Assembly (NCBI GenBank): GCA_903918375.1
Contig: CAIXED010000052.1
Span: 1 to 64,000 of the forward strand
Length of the DNA stretch: 64,000 nucleotides
From: an uncultured Pseudomonadota bacterium
Lineage (GTDB): Bacteria > Pseudomonadota > Gammaproteobacteria > Methylococcales > Methylomonadaceae
Direction of reading: 5' to 3'
The translations under genes and the position numbers were made by a program. The notes beneath the pieces were generated by a model. The model had not been told where the DNA came from. It did no database searches and was given only the letters and a program-made list of their open reading frames with translations. This document shows, piece after piece, positions 19,419 to 28,549 of this stretch (position 1 is its first letter; every line of letters starts with the position of its first letter).

Positions 19419-21826
19419 ATACCTTATGGCATAAAGTTTGGGCCGATTTATGGCTGTCAAAATCGCGAACCGTGATGGCCATTATCAGCATGGCTGCTGG
19501 TGTGTTTTGCGTCGGCACTTTGTACGGCATGATTGCTTTGCAATTATCAAAAATGGACGCCGCGCATCAACAATCGCAGCCTTCGCATATCAGTTTAATC
19601 CTGCGCCAAGCTGCTGATGCCAATGTCTTGACGCAAATCCAAGCCCTTGAGGGTGTCGAAGCGGTTGATAGCATGACGCAGTTAACGGTGTCATTTAAAG
19701 CCAATCAAAATGCCGATTGGCAAATTGCGACCTTAATGATTCGCCCTCAACCGAATCAGCAACGCTTTGATAAAACCAGCTTGCAATCCGGCGCTTGGCC
19801 AGCGAAAGGCGAAGTGGCGATTGAAAATTTATCGGCTGCCTTTAGCGGTTTAAAGCAGGGTGATTTGATTGAATTAGCGACCGATACCGGCAGCCAACAT
19901 TTGCAGATTAGCGCTGTGGTTCGTCATCCTTTTGTTAAGCCACCCAAATTCGGCGGCCAAGCGCATTTTTTCATTGATAGCAGCCAAGCCGAGCAATTTG
20001 GCTTATCCGCTCAACAATTCAAACAACTGCTAGTCCAAATCAAACCGCCTTACGACAGCGATCAAGTCCGAAACGTGGCTGAACAAATCCGCACTCTGCT
20101 GGCTAAACGCGCAATTGATGTCAACGTCACATTATTACAAGACCCGCAAAAACATTGGGGCAGACCGTTTTTAGCCGGTGTCAATGGCGTGTTGCAGTGG
20201 ATGGCTTTAGTGTCGTTGGCGCTGGCGTGTGTGTTGATTTTAAACACAGTTTCCGCCCATATCGCCCAGCAAAGTGACCAAATTGGGGTGATGAAAGCCT
20301 TGGGCGCATCGACGTTCACCATTGCCAAATTGTATTTGCTGGAAATTTTGTTGATGGCGCTGTTGGCGATTGGCTTGGCATTAGCGCCGAGTTTAGCGGC
20401 GGCTTATTTCAGCTCCTGCAAAATTTTGGGCTTGTTTAACATAGCTTGCGGTGGCTTTGATTATTCGCCATTAGCGATTCAATACATGCTGCTCGGTGGA
20501 TTGTTAGTGCCGTTGCTAGCGGCTTTACCGCCCATTTGGCGAGGTGCCACCATCACCGTTCGTGAAGCGATTGCCAGTTATGGTTTGGGCAGTGATTTTG
20601 GGCGCAGTCGCTTTGATAGTTTGATTGAAACCTTCGGCGCACATTTTTTGCCAACCGTTTACGCGGCTGCTTTGGGCAATCTGTTTCGTCGCAAAGGCCG
20701 GTTATTGTTGACCCAAAGCGTATTGATTATCGCTGGGGTGATGTTTTTGTTGTTGATGAGTTTGATAGCCTCGTTAAATTTAACCTTGGATAACGAAATG
20801 GCGCGTAGTCGATATGCGCTGCGTTTGGGTTTTACCAGCGACCAAGCCGAATCCAAAGTCAAAGCCTTAGCCGAAACGATTAACGACACTCAAGCGGTTG
20901 AAGTTTGGCAGCGGTTACCGATGAGTTTGGCGAAAAATCATCAGGTTTTGCGGCAACAAGGGAGCTTGGGCGCACAGTTATTAGCGCTGCCAGTTGATGG
21001 AAATTTGTATCAACCTTTAATTGAATCCGGTCGTTGGCTGCAAGCCAGTGATGCAGGGCAAAAAGTCTTGGTATTAAGCGCTGACACCGCTCAGCTTAAT
21101 GGTATTGCAGTCGGTGATCAGTTAGAGATGCGCTTGGGAGCAACGCAACAAACTTGGCAAGTGATTGGTTTATATCGCTGGTTAGCGGGTACTAACTATG
21201 CCGTCGAGCCAGTCTACGCGCCATTGGATAGCGTCCGCCAAATCAGTAAACGTGGCGATTTGGCATCGTTTGCTTTGCTGGATGCGCCGATTAACAGTCT
21301 TGAGCAAGAAGCCGATTACCTGAAACAAGTCAAACAAGTGTTTGCAGATCAAGCGATTAAACTCGATGTTTACACCACCCAAGCCAAATTGGAACAACGC
21401 CAATTCGCCCGTAATCAATTTCAATCAGTGATTGGCACTTTGCTTGGTCTAGCCAGTATGATCGTTGCGGTTGGCGGGATTGGTTTGTCGGGGGCGTTGG
21501 CGATTAGCGTTTTGCAACGGCGGCGGGAGATTGGTGTGTTGCGAGCGATAGGCGCATCGGCAGCGGCGATTTTTCGCTTATTTTTGCTGGAAGGCTTGTT
21601 ACATGGGTTAATGGCTTGGACGCTCAGTATCCCCATTGCCTATTTTGCCGCTCAGCCGGTTGCAGCCGAGTTAGGCCGAACCATGTTGGGGATAAAACTG
21701 GATTATTGTTTTAATTATCCGGCGGTTGCTTATTGGCTTTTGATCATGCTGATCATGGCTTGGCTTGCCGCTTACTGGCCAGCGAAGAAAGCGGCAGGGA
21801 TGACGGTTAAGGATTGTTTGGCCTAA
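19415..21826 (+). CDS. Double FtsX-type ABC permease
   Basis: An 803-residue permease partnered with the preceding ATPase. By eye there are about eight membrane segments: one N-terminal, three near residues 265-385, one near 430-455 and three at the C-terminus. They form two FtsX-like units separated by large extracytoplasmic MacB-type domains. Each unit carries the typical coupling-helix context, for example QQSDQIGVMKALGAS and QRRREIGVLRAIGAS. Such permeases work on lipoproteins, lipids or peptides rather than by simple channel transport; the cargo here is undetermined. Confidence 0.88.
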   Translation: MNTLWHKVWADLWLSKSRTVMAIISMAAGVFCVGTLYGMIALQLSKMDAAHQQSQPSHISLILRQAADANVLTQIQALEGVEAVDSMTQLTVSFKANQNADWQIATLMIRPQPNQQRFDKTSLQSGAWPAKGEVAIENLSAAFSGLKQGDLIELATDTGSQHLQISAVVRHPFVKPPKFGGQAHFFIDSSQAEQFGLSAQQFKQLLVQIKPPYDSDQVRNVAEQIRTLLAKRAIDVNVTLLQDPQKHWGRPFLAGVNGVLQWMALVSLALACVLILNTVSAHIAQQSDQIGVMKALGASTFTIAKLYLLEILLMALLAIGLALAPSLAAAYFSSCKILGLFNIACGGFDYSPLAIQYMLLGGLLVPLLAALPPIWRGATITVREAIASYGLGSDFGRSRFDSLIETFGAHFLPTVYAAALGNLFRRKGRLLLTQSVLIIAGVMFLLLMSLIASLNLTLDNEMARSRYALRLGFTSDQAESKVKALAETINDTQAVEVWQRLPMSLAKNHQVLRQQGSLGAQLLALPVDGNLYQPLIESGRWLQASDAGQKVLVLSADTAQLNGIAVGDQLEMRLGATQQTWQVIGLYRWLAGTNYAVEPVYAPLDSVRQISKRGDLASFALLDAPINSLEQEADYLKQVKQVFADQAIKLDVYTTQAKLEQRQFARNQFQSVIGTLLGLASMIVAVGGIGLSGALAISVLQRRREIGVLRAIGASAAAIFRLFLLEGLLHGLMAWTLSIPIAYFAAQPVAAELGRTMLGIKLDYCFNYPAVAYWLLIMLIMAWLAAYWPAKKAAGMTVKDCLA

Positions 21827-21900
21827 TTAACGGGTTCAAGTCCGTTCGCTTCGGCTACGCTCAGCCAACGGCAAATCTTATTTATCCGTTCAGGGCAGGT

Positions 21901-21984
21901 CGGGGTGTATAACCCCGATCTTAACGTTTCAAATTACTTCAAAGTAACAATAAACGGATCAGACGGGGTTACAAACCCCGTCTG
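21901..21984 (-). repeat. Two-hairpin repeat, copy 1 (inverted)
   Basis: Hairpin with stem CAGACGGGGTT (21960-21970) / AACCCCGTCTG (21974-21984), and a second with CGGGGT (21901-21906) / ACCCCG (21912-21917). They are joined by a linker that, read on the minus strand, contains AATTTGAAAC. The same layout recurs at 46171-46253 and 47796-47879. It begins 19 nt beyond the stop of the following minus-strand gene. Confidence 0.75.
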
Positions 21985-22003
21985 GCAGTGAAACCTTACT
22001 AAA

Positions 22004-22558
22004 CTAAGCTAACAATTTCCCGCTAGTATGTTTGTATAAACTGCTCAACAAGCGAATCACCACATAAATCATCACTTGAGTGATTTTAACCGCATCAACC
22101 CGCGTCGAGTTTTCAGCAGCAAACTCATCAATCGAATCATTCATAAATTTGACCAAGCCAGTTTGCGGGTCGTCTTCATGCTCGCGTTGTTTAAAGCGAT
22201 TTTGCAGCTTGTCGCGGATTTTTTCATCCATCGCCGTTTCTGGCATCAGCGCTTGTAATTCGCTATCAACCAATGCCGCTTGTTTTTCCAACCATTCAAC
22301 ATCAATGGTTTTTTGCGCGGGCAGGGTGCCGAAAGCGTGTTCAAACACACAAATGACATCGAAACATAAGTCCATAAACAAATGGCTCATGTCTTGATTT
22401 TGTTGGGCGATCATTGATGGGAAAATCCCGAACACGGCTTGGGCTAAGGCGGGTTGTTCATTCTGAAAGCGCAGAATGATTTCACGGCCAGCGTTTTCGT
22501 CGAGGCTTTTGGCGTATTGGAGGGCTAAAAATAGTTCGCGGTCTGTTAGTTCGTGCAT
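22004..22558 (-). CDS. Hypothetical soluble protein
   Basis: A 184-residue, mostly helical, acidic protein I do not recognise. It has no signal peptide or membrane helix in the core; the C-terminal stretch VKITQVMIYVVIRLLSSLY is amphipathic to hydrophobic. The start at 22558 (MHELTDRELF) is chosen because the upstream in-frame 26 residues look non-coding and run into repeat DNA. It is monocistronic, with a two-hairpin repeat just beyond its stop. Confidence 0.65.
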   Translation of the reverse strand: MHELTDRELFLALQYAKSLDENAGREIILRFQNEQPALAQAVFGIFPSMIAQQNQDMSHLFMDLCFDVICVFEHAFGTLPAQKTIDVEWLEKQAALVDSELQALMPETAMDEKIRDKLQNRFKQREHEDDPQTGLVKFMNDSIDEFAAENSTRVDAVKITQVMIYVVIRLLSSLYKHTSGKLLA

Positions 22559-22658
22559 GGCTATGGTGTTTGTTTTTATTATTTTTAAGGATTCGCGTTG
22601 CGAGGCTTGTTTTGATGTCGGTTTCACGAAAAACATCCCTGCTTTTCGCCCTAAAGTG

Positions 22659-22905
22659 TAAATGTCAATCGGCTATCCTGCCGATTGGTCGCACCGACAG
22701 GCGAGTTACTTTTCTTTGTTTGGGCAAAGAAAAGTAACCAAAAGAAAGTCCACCCGACTGCCGCTTGCTTCCTGCGCGCTGAAACTTTTACAGGGGGTTG
22801 GCAAAAGGGACTTCCTGTCCCTTTGCCAACTCGCCGCGTCCTGCAGCGACCCTAACGGGCTGTTCCCAGTAAAAGTTTCAGTGCTCGGCGCGGCAGACGG
22901 GAGAA
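22659..22905. repeat. Compound multi-hairpin intergenic repeat
   Basis: A first hairpin has stem GTTACTTTTCTTTG (22705-22718) / CAAAGAAAAGTAAC (22725-22738). A long-range inverted repeat CTGAAACTTTTAC (22779-22791) / GTAAAAGTTTCAG (22869-22881) encloses a third hairpin based on GGCAAAAGGGAC / GTCCCTTTGCC with one bulge. Similar sequences are scattered in intergenic regions of many proteobacteria. Open frames across it are repeat translations, not genes. Together with 22989-23052 it fills the gene-free stretch 22559-23104. Confidence 0.7.
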
Positions 22906-22988
22906 TAACGATCCACTCCGAAACACCAGATAACAAAATCAAAAAGTTATTTGATATTTGCTAACCAGTTAAGGCTTTTCCGTTCGTC

Positions 22989-23052
22989 CTGAGCTTGTCG
23001 AAGGATGATCGGAAAAGCCGAGTTAATCGCCTTCATACTTCGACAAGCTCAG
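22989..23052. repeat. Inverted repeat, CTGAGCTTGTCGAAG type
   Basis: Perfect 15-bp inverted repeat CTGAGCTTGTCGAAG (22989-23003) / CTTCGACAAGCTCAG (23038-23052), 53 nt downstream of the desaturase stop at 23105. This core is a widespread dispersed repeat in proteobacterial intergenic DNA. It may stabilise or end the carotenoid operon transcript, but no T-run is present. Confidence 0.7.
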
Positions 23053-23104
23053 TACCAACGGCTTAGGTAGCTGGAAAAAGTGTAGGTTTGACGGCAATCA
23101 TTAT

Positions 23105-24592
23105 TTAACTTTTAAGATCCGCCAAAATCTTATCCCTAACCAACTGCCCCGACATTGTCACCATCGGCATTCCGCCGCCGGGATTCACACTGCCACCGAC
23201 AAAATACAGATTGCTTAATTCATGACTGCGCTGTGGTGCTTTAAAGCCTAAGTTCTTTTTGCGATCCGCGACCACGCCGTAAATGGAACCCAAATTCGAG
23301 TAATACCGAGCTTGAATATCCAGCGGTGTCCAATATTCTTCGGTGACGATATGTTGACGTAAATCGGTTAACCCCATGCGCTCTAGCTTAATCAACACCC
23401 GTTCCCGTAGAGCTAGATAATCTTCGGCAGATAGCGGTTTTTCTGGGTCAAGGTGGGGAATATGCGGCAAGATTTTAATAATCTCGCAACCTTCAGGCGC
23501 TTGGCTGGGGTCGGTTTTGACTGGTGCGACCAGATAAATGGTGGGGTCTTCTGACAAAGTGTGTTTGTGGAACACCGCATCAAAATGTTGTTCTGGCTGA
23601 TCGGAATAAAAGAAATTGTGGTGCGCGAGTTGTGGGTAAATGCGGTTGACGCCCAAATGCAACACCAAGCCCGAACAGCTGGGTTCAAATCGCTGCATTT
23701 TTTTCAGCTCTTTGGCTGGGCTATTGAGTAGTTGCTGCATCGCCGGAATCACTTCCATATTCGATACCACAATGTCAGCCGCTAACACGCTGCCATCTTG
23801 TAGCTTAACCGCTGTGGCTTTTTGGTTTTGTTGTTCAATGGCTGTGACTTCGCTGTTTAAACGAATATTGACACCCAATTCAATCGCCAACCGCTCCATC
23901 GCCTGTGCCATGCCGTACATGCCGCCTTTGACATACCACAAGCCGTATTCGGCCTGAATATGCGGCAATAAATTCATCAACGCTGGCGAGTCATAAGGTG
24001 AGGAGCCGACATATTTGATGAAGTAATTTAAGATTTCCACCAGTTTAGGATTGGAAATAAAGCGTCTGACGCCTTGATCCATGCTGCGGAACACATCAAA
24101 GTTCTGCAAACTGCGGCGCACGCCGTAAAACTTCACCAGCTCCCAAAAACTATCCAAGCCTTTGGCAAAATAACCTTCTTCCACTGCATCAGAAATCTGT
24201 TTTGAATAAGCCATAAAACGGGCAAATTCATCAGCAGTTTTCGGGCCTAGTTTCTCGAACTCACGGCGTTGCGCCTCTTCGTCAGGGGTTAAATCGACCA
24301 CCGTGCCATCTTCAAAAAAGTTACGCCAATGCGGAGTGACAGTTTCGATGCCAACGTAGTCGTGCATGTTTTTGCCTGCTCGGGTGAACAAGGCTTCAAA
24401 CACATGCGGCATGGTCAAAATCGACGGGCCTAAGTCAAAAGTAAAGCCGTCTTTGCTCATGATATTTAGCTTGCCGCCGACTTTGTCGTTTTTCTCGACC
24501 AATTCCACAGCAAAGCCTTCAGAAGCCAAGGCAATCGCGGCGGATAAACCACCCAAGCCGGCACCAATTACGACGACACGTTTGTTGTTCAT
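23105..24592 (-). CDS. CrtN-like carotenoid desaturase/oxidase (second copy)
   Basis: A 495-residue FAD amine-oxidase-fold protein of the phytoene desaturase family. The N-terminal dinucleotide site VVVIGAGLGGLSAAIALASE is followed by FDLGPSILTMP, and the C-terminal FAD motif reads NLYFVGGSVNPGGGMPMV. It starts 1 nt after the aldehyde dehydrogenase stop. In Methylomonas a crtN-ald-crtN arrangement makes C30 carotenoids; there the second protein can act as a terminal oxidase. Which step this copy performs cannot be told from motifs alone. Confidence 0.85.
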   Translation of the reverse strand: MNNKRVVVIGAGLGGLSAAIALASEGFAVELVEKNDKVGGKLNIMSKDGFTFDLGPSILTMPHVFEALFTRAGKNMHDYVGIETVTPHWRNFFEDGTVVDLTPDEEAQRREFEKLGPKTADEFARFMAYSKQISDAVEEGYFAKGLDSFWELVKFYGVRRSLQNFDVFRSMDQGVRRFISNPKLVEILNYFIKYVGSSPYDSPALMNLLPHIQAEYGLWYVKGGMYGMAQAMERLAIELGVNIRLNSEVTAIEQQNQKATAVKLQDGSVLAADIVVSNMEVIPAMQQLLNSPAKELKKMQRFEPSCSGLVLHLGVNRIYPQLAHHNFFYSDQPEQHFDAVFHKHTLSEDPTIYLVAPVKTDPSQAPEGCEIIKILPHIPHLDPEKPLSAEDYLALRERVLIKLERMGLTDLRQHIVTEEYWTPLDIQARYYSNLGSIYGVVADRKKNLGFKAPQRSHELSNLYFVGGSVNPGGGMPMVTMSGQLVRDKILADLKS

Positions 24593-24593
24593 A

Positions 24594-26174
24594 TTAATAA
24601 TCCCGTTGCCAAGGCAGCAGTTGTTTAAAGTTTTGCCAGCTCTGTTTCACATCGATGGCGGAATATTGACGAAAAGCCATTAAAGCTGGCCAGTTGCGTT
24701 TTAGGCGTTTGAGTAGCGAGTCCTGACTGTAAACAAAATCCATATAGCTTTTAAATTGCTCGTAGCTTTTTGGGTGATACGGAAACCAGTTCGGCTCTTT
24801 GGCTAAGCGACTGCGATTGCTTAAGCCTGATACCGGATAAGTAAAATTGCTTAGACCTTCCGCGCCACGATACCGGCCAAAACCGCTGTGTTTAACGCCG
24901 CCAAAAGGCAGGGCAGGGTGGCCAGCATTTTTGATCACATCGTTAATCGCCCAATTGCCGACTTGTAATTGTTGAGCAATGCTTTCGGCTTGAGCTAGGT
25001 CTTGGCTCCAAATGCTGGTGTTCAAGCCAAATTCACTATCATTGGCCAGTCGTACCGCTTCGGCTTCATCGCTAAATGCCATCACCGCCAATAACGGCCC
25101 AAAGCTTTCTTCCCGCATTACCCGCATGTTGTGATTCACATTCCACAACACGATAGGCTTTAGATAATGACCGTCACGTTGGAAAGGGCCGGAGGCTTTT
25201 GCACCTTGGGCAATCGCATCGTCGTAATGGGCTTGCAGAATCGCAAATTGCCGTTCCGAACTGATGGCACCCAAATCAGCTTGTAGGGTTAATTTGTCTA
25301 CTTCGCTCAGCAATAATTGCAAAAACCCTTCAAAACAGCTTTGCTCAATATATAAACGTTCGATGCTCATACAGACTTGGCCGCTATTGCTAAATGCGCC
25401 GTATAAAGCCGCCTGACAAGCCCGTTGCAGATTGGCTTTGGCAAACACCAGCATCGCATCTTTACCGCCCAATTCCAGCATTACCGGAATCGGATGTTGC
25501 GCGGCAGCTTGCATGACCGCCCGGCCAGTTTTCAAACTGCCGGTAAACACTACCAAGTCGGGGCCAGCGGCAATTAATTGTTGTCCGGTTTCACCATCGC
25601 CAGTGACTGCTTGCACTAAGCCAGTCGGCAAATCCAGTTCGGCGAACAAACTCAGCAATAATGCCGCCACCGGCAAACTCAATTCCGAAGCTTTTAAAAT
25701 CACCGCATTGCCAGCAATCAAGGCGCTAAGCATCGGTGAAATGGCTAATTGAAACGGATAATTCCAAGGCGAAATTACCGCCACCACCCCAAAAGGCCGA
25801 CGCTCAATTTTGGCGGTGGCAAACGGGAAGGTCAGCGGCGAACTAAAAACGTGGCGCGGTTTTAAAATTGCGACCGCGTGTTTTTGGTAATAACGCTGTA
25901 ATTCCAAAATCGGAATTAACTCACCTAACAAGGCATCGGTACTGACTTTGCCGCTGGTTTGGCAGACGCAGTCACAAATCCTGTCCAGATTAGCCAATAA
26001 CAATGGATTCAACGGTGCCAGTTTTTGCAAACGGGCTTTAACGCTTAACTGCGCCCATGCGCTTGCAGCGAGTTTAGCCGATTGTAATTGTTGCTGAATG
26101 TGTTCTGGCTGGGTAATCGTAAAACTACCTAGCGCACGGCCATCAATCGGTGATATAGCTTGGATTTCCGCCAT
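24594..26174 (-). CDS. Aldehyde dehydrogenase of the carotenoid locus
   Basis: A 526-residue NAD(P)-dependent aldehyde dehydrogenase. The catalytic cysteine lies in SNSGQVCMS, the general-base glutamate in MLELGGKDAM, and the cofactor region includes SPWNYPFQLA. Its position between two CrtN-like genes, 1 and 6 nt away, suggests that it oxidises a terminal carotenoid aldehyde to an acid, as proposed for Ald of Methylomonas. A C-terminal extension of about 50 residues follows the core and may aid membrane association; that is inference. Confidence 0.85.
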   Translation of the reverse strand: MAEIQAISPIDGRALGSFTITQPEHIQQQLQSAKLAASAWAQLSVKARLQKLAPLNPLLLANLDRICDCVCQTSGKVSTDALLGELIPILELQRYYQKHAVAILKPRHVFSSPLTFPFATAKIERRPFGVVAVISPWNYPFQLAISPMLSALIAGNAVILKASELSLPVAALLLSLFAELDLPTGLVQAVTGDGETGQQLIAAGPDLVVFTGSLKTGRAVMQAAAQHPIPVMLELGGKDAMLVFAKANLQRACQAALYGAFSNSGQVCMSIERLYIEQSCFEGFLQLLLSEVDKLTLQADLGAISSERQFAILQAHYDDAIAQGAKASGPFQRDGHYLKPIVLWNVNHNMRVMREESFGPLLAVMAFSDEAEAVRLANDSEFGLNTSIWSQDLAQAESIAQQLQVGNWAINDVIKNAGHPALPFGGVKHSGFGRYRGAEGLSNFTYPVSGLSNRSRLAKEPNWFPYHPKSYEQFKSYMDFVYSQDSLLKRLKRNWPALMAFRQYSAIDVKQSWQNFKQLLPWQRDY

Positions 26175-26180
26175 GCCTAC

Positions 26181-27707
26181 TTATTTTTTCAGCCAGGTAT
26201 TTTGTTTCAGGTCTGTAAAACTGACGCGGTGTTTTTTGCAAATCAGATTCGCGGAAATCCGCGCTGATTCGTAAATGGTTGGTAAACCGCTGCCGGGATG
26301 AGTACCGCCGCCAACCAAATAGCAATTATCCAGTTCTTCAAAGCGGTTGTGAGGACGCCAGTACAGCATTTGGCTGAATTTATGCGCCAAGCTAAAAGTC
26401 GCGCCTTTGTAGACGTTTTCCTCAGTTTCCCAAGTTTGTGGGGTAATGATTTTTTCGCATTCGATATGCTCGCGAATATCCGTTAAACCTAAACGCTCGC
26501 CCAGTGTATCTAAAACGCGTTCCCGTACCGCTTGGCAATGACCATCCCAATCAATATTGGCGTCGTTATTCGGCATCGGCACCAGCACGTACAAAGCCGA
26601 TTTACCGGCTGGCGCTAGGCTAGGATCGTTCACCGAAGCGTTTTGCACATAAAACGACATATCGCTGCTTAAGGTTTTGCTGCGGAAAATGTTGTGAATA
26701 TTGCTGTGATAATCGTTAGCAAAGGCGATAGTGTGATGTGGCAAGTCGTAAAGCTTGTCTAAACCCAGATACAACATAAAGGTCGAGCAAGAATATTCGC
26801 GCTTTTCCAGTTGCTCTGGGCTGTATTTGCTTAATTCGCCATTCGCCACCAAATGCGTCATCGCATGAGCAAAGTCGGCGTTGATAATCACTTCATCACC
26901 GCGAATTTCTTCACCATTCGCCAGTTTCACGCCTTTAACCACTTTGTTTTCAATGATTAACGAGTCAATTTCGCTATCGGTGTGAATGCTACCGCCTTGT
27001 TCTTCAATCACTTTTGCCATCGCTTTAGCAATTTGAAACAAGCCGCCGTTGACGTGATAAATGCCGTATTCATGTTCCAGATAAGGCAGCATGGTAAACA
27101 GCGCCGGACAATCCCAAGGCGACATGCCTAAATATTTGGATTGAAACGAAAACGCCAAACGCATTTTTTCTTGCTGGTAATAATTGCCCAAATTGGCAAA
27201 CACGCTTTTCGGAAACGCCAGCCAAGGAATCGCTTTAATCAAATCCAGCGATAACAAGGAAGTCAACGAGCTGTAATCACGGGTAATGCAAGGATAGAGT
27301 TTGTTAAAACGCTGTTTCTCGGTCGCCATAAAGCGGTCATAGCCTTCGCTACCTTCGTTAAACACCTTGTCCAGCTCGGCGCGCATATTTGCGCTGTCAG
27401 AAAATACCGACAACTGGCGATCATCGTAGAGTAATCGGTACATGGGATTCAGCGGCAAAAACGATAGATAGTCTTCGCTATTGCGATCACAAAGCTGAAA
27501 CATTTCATCCAACACATCTTTCATCAACAAAAAGGTCGGGCCGGTATCAAAGCTAAAACCATTGAGTTTAATCGGACGATTACGCCCACCGACTTCGCTG
27601 TTTTTATCGAAAACTGTGACTTTAAAGCCGCGATGGCTTAACAACATACCCGCGCAAAGTCCGCCCGGCCCCGCGCCGACGATGATGATGTGTTTAGAAT
27701 TGGCCAT
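26181..27707 (-). CDS. crtN: CrtN-like C30 carotenoid desaturase (first copy)
   Basis: A 508-residue phytoene-desaturase family protein with FAD site IIIVGAGPGGLCAGMLLSHRG, FDTGPTFLLMKD and C-terminal NCYLVGGGTHPGSGLP. It is the first gene of the operon, the place of diapophytoene dehydrogenase in Methylomonas-type loci. The ATG at 27707 is preferred; a GTG nine codons upstream at 27734 is possible. No diapophytoene or squalene synthase gene is in the window, so the C30 precursor must come from elsewhere. Confidence 0.85.
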   Translation of the reverse strand: MANSKHIIIVGAGPGGLCAGMLLSHRGFKVTVFDKNSEVGGRNRPIKLNGFSFDTGPTFLLMKDVLDEMFQLCDRNSEDYLSFLPLNPMYRLLYDDRQLSVFSDSANMRAELDKVFNEGSEGYDRFMATEKQRFNKLYPCITRDYSSLTSLLSLDLIKAIPWLAFPKSVFANLGNYYQQEKMRLAFSFQSKYLGMSPWDCPALFTMLPYLEHEYGIYHVNGGLFQIAKAMAKVIEEQGGSIHTDSEIDSLIIENKVVKGVKLANGEEIRGDEVIINADFAHAMTHLVANGELSKYSPEQLEKREYSCSTFMLYLGLDKLYDLPHHTIAFANDYHSNIHNIFRSKTLSSDMSFYVQNASVNDPSLAPAGKSALYVLVPMPNNDANIDWDGHCQAVRERVLDTLGERLGLTDIREHIECEKIITPQTWETEENVYKGATFSLAHKFSQMLYWRPHNRFEELDNCYLVGGGTHPGSGLPTIYESARISANLICKKHRVSFTDLKQNTWLKK

Positions 27708-27738
27708 GATGTGGTGATCTGTGGCGAATGCCACTTAG

Positions 27739-27767
27739 TTTATAAAGAGCGGTAATGTAACAGTAAA
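27739..27767 (-). promoter_or_regulatory. Candidate promoter of the crtN operon
   Basis: On the minus strand, TTTACT (27767-27762) and TATAAA (27744-27739) are spaced by 17 nt, resembling a sigma-70 promoter. They would give a leader of about 25 nt before the ATG at 27707. Confidence 0.35.
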
Positions 27768-27860
27768 AGCTGGGTTTTGGCAGGGGAATGATGATTGATT
27801 CTTGGGTTTGTTTAAGCGCTCCATGTCAGTAGTATTCGCTTTTCTGCTTTAGCATCAGGT

Positions 27861-27866
27861 TATAAT
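27861..27866 (+). promoter_or_regulatory. Candidate -10 box of the polyene operon
   Basis: Perfect TATAAT at 27861-27866 on the plus strand, 102 nt before the first polyene-operon ATG. No good -35 box lies 16-18 nt upstream, so an activator may be needed or the match may be chance. Confidence 0.3.
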
Positions 27867-27886
27867 CGAGATTTTTTCTGGTTCAG

Positions 27887-27903
27887 TATTATTCCGAATA
27901 ATA
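27887..27903. promoter_or_regulatory. 17-bp palindrome, candidate operator
   Basis: Perfect TATTATTC-C-GAATAATA dyad (8-1-8). It lies in the intergenic region shared by the crtN operon and the divergent polyene operon, 20 nt after the TATAAT. The geometry suits a dimeric repressor, but no regulator gene is adjacent. Confidence 0.4.
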
Positions 27904-27967
27904 GCTATATAAGGCTAGATGATTAGGGGTGTGTTTGTGTTGTTAAAATCAATGGGGTCGTTTTTTT

Positions 27968-28549
27968 ATGCAAAAAATCCGCATGGGTTTCATCGTTAAG
28001 ATTTTGATTTGCTGGCTTATATTGATTTTAAATGCCTCATGTTCAAAATTAGATTCAATGAGTATTGATGCAAAGCCTGTTGAATTAGTTTCTTTTGGCC
28101 CTGCTCGACATATAGAACAATTGGTTACTGCTAAATGGCAAAATATTGAACGACGATTTATTTGCGTTTTAGAAATTGACGATACGCATTTGTCGCTAGC
28201 TGGGCTTGATGAGACTGGGTTTAGTCTGTTCAATCTTTTTTATGATGGAAATCAGCTGGTTTTGAATAAAGATCAGTTATTGAATATAGATATTGATCCG
28301 ACAAGAATTTTGATCGATTTGCAGATGATATATTGGCCTGTTGATAAGTTAAAACAATCGCTTAAGCATTTTTCTGATATTAGTGTTATTGATAATGGTA
28401 GGGTTTTTTATGATGATACTAATCAAGTGCAGGTCGAAGTTAAATATCTTAAAATGCAATCTAATTGGCCAGTAGAGGTTGATTTTGTTAATAATAGCTT
28501 GGGTTATTCGCTGCATATTCTGACGACTAAATATGAATATCTATATTAA
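27968..28549 (+). CDS. Lipoprotein of the aryl polyene locus (DUF3261-like)
   Basis: A 193-residue protein with a signal peptide and lipobox (LNASC, Cys25) followed by a small beta-rich domain. The type and place match the DUF3261 lipoprotein found in aryl polyene clusters, where it is thought to help move or anchor the product at the outer membrane. It is the first gene of an AT-rich operon and overlaps the next gene by 17 nt. The family match is by size, signal and context; sequence conservation is weak to the eye. Confidence 0.7.
   Translation: MQKIRMGFIVKILICWLILILNASCSKLDSMSIDAKPVELVSFGPARHIEQLVTAKWQNIERRFICVLEIDDTHLSLAGLDETGFSLFNLFYDGNQLVLNKDQLLNIDIDPTRILIDLQMIYWPVDKLKQSLKHFSDISVIDNGRVFYDDTNQVQVEVKYLKMQSNWPVEVDFVNNSLGYSLHILTTKYEYLY

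Noticed and set aside
22662-22964. Open frames on both strands (also 22706-22942 on the minus strand)
   Set aside because: They are translations of the multi-hairpin repeat; no ribosome site, no protein character.
27949-28233. Minus-strand frame opposite the polyene-operon lipoprotein
   Set aside because: No recognisable motif and it conflicts with a lipoprotein that has a clear signal and operon context.
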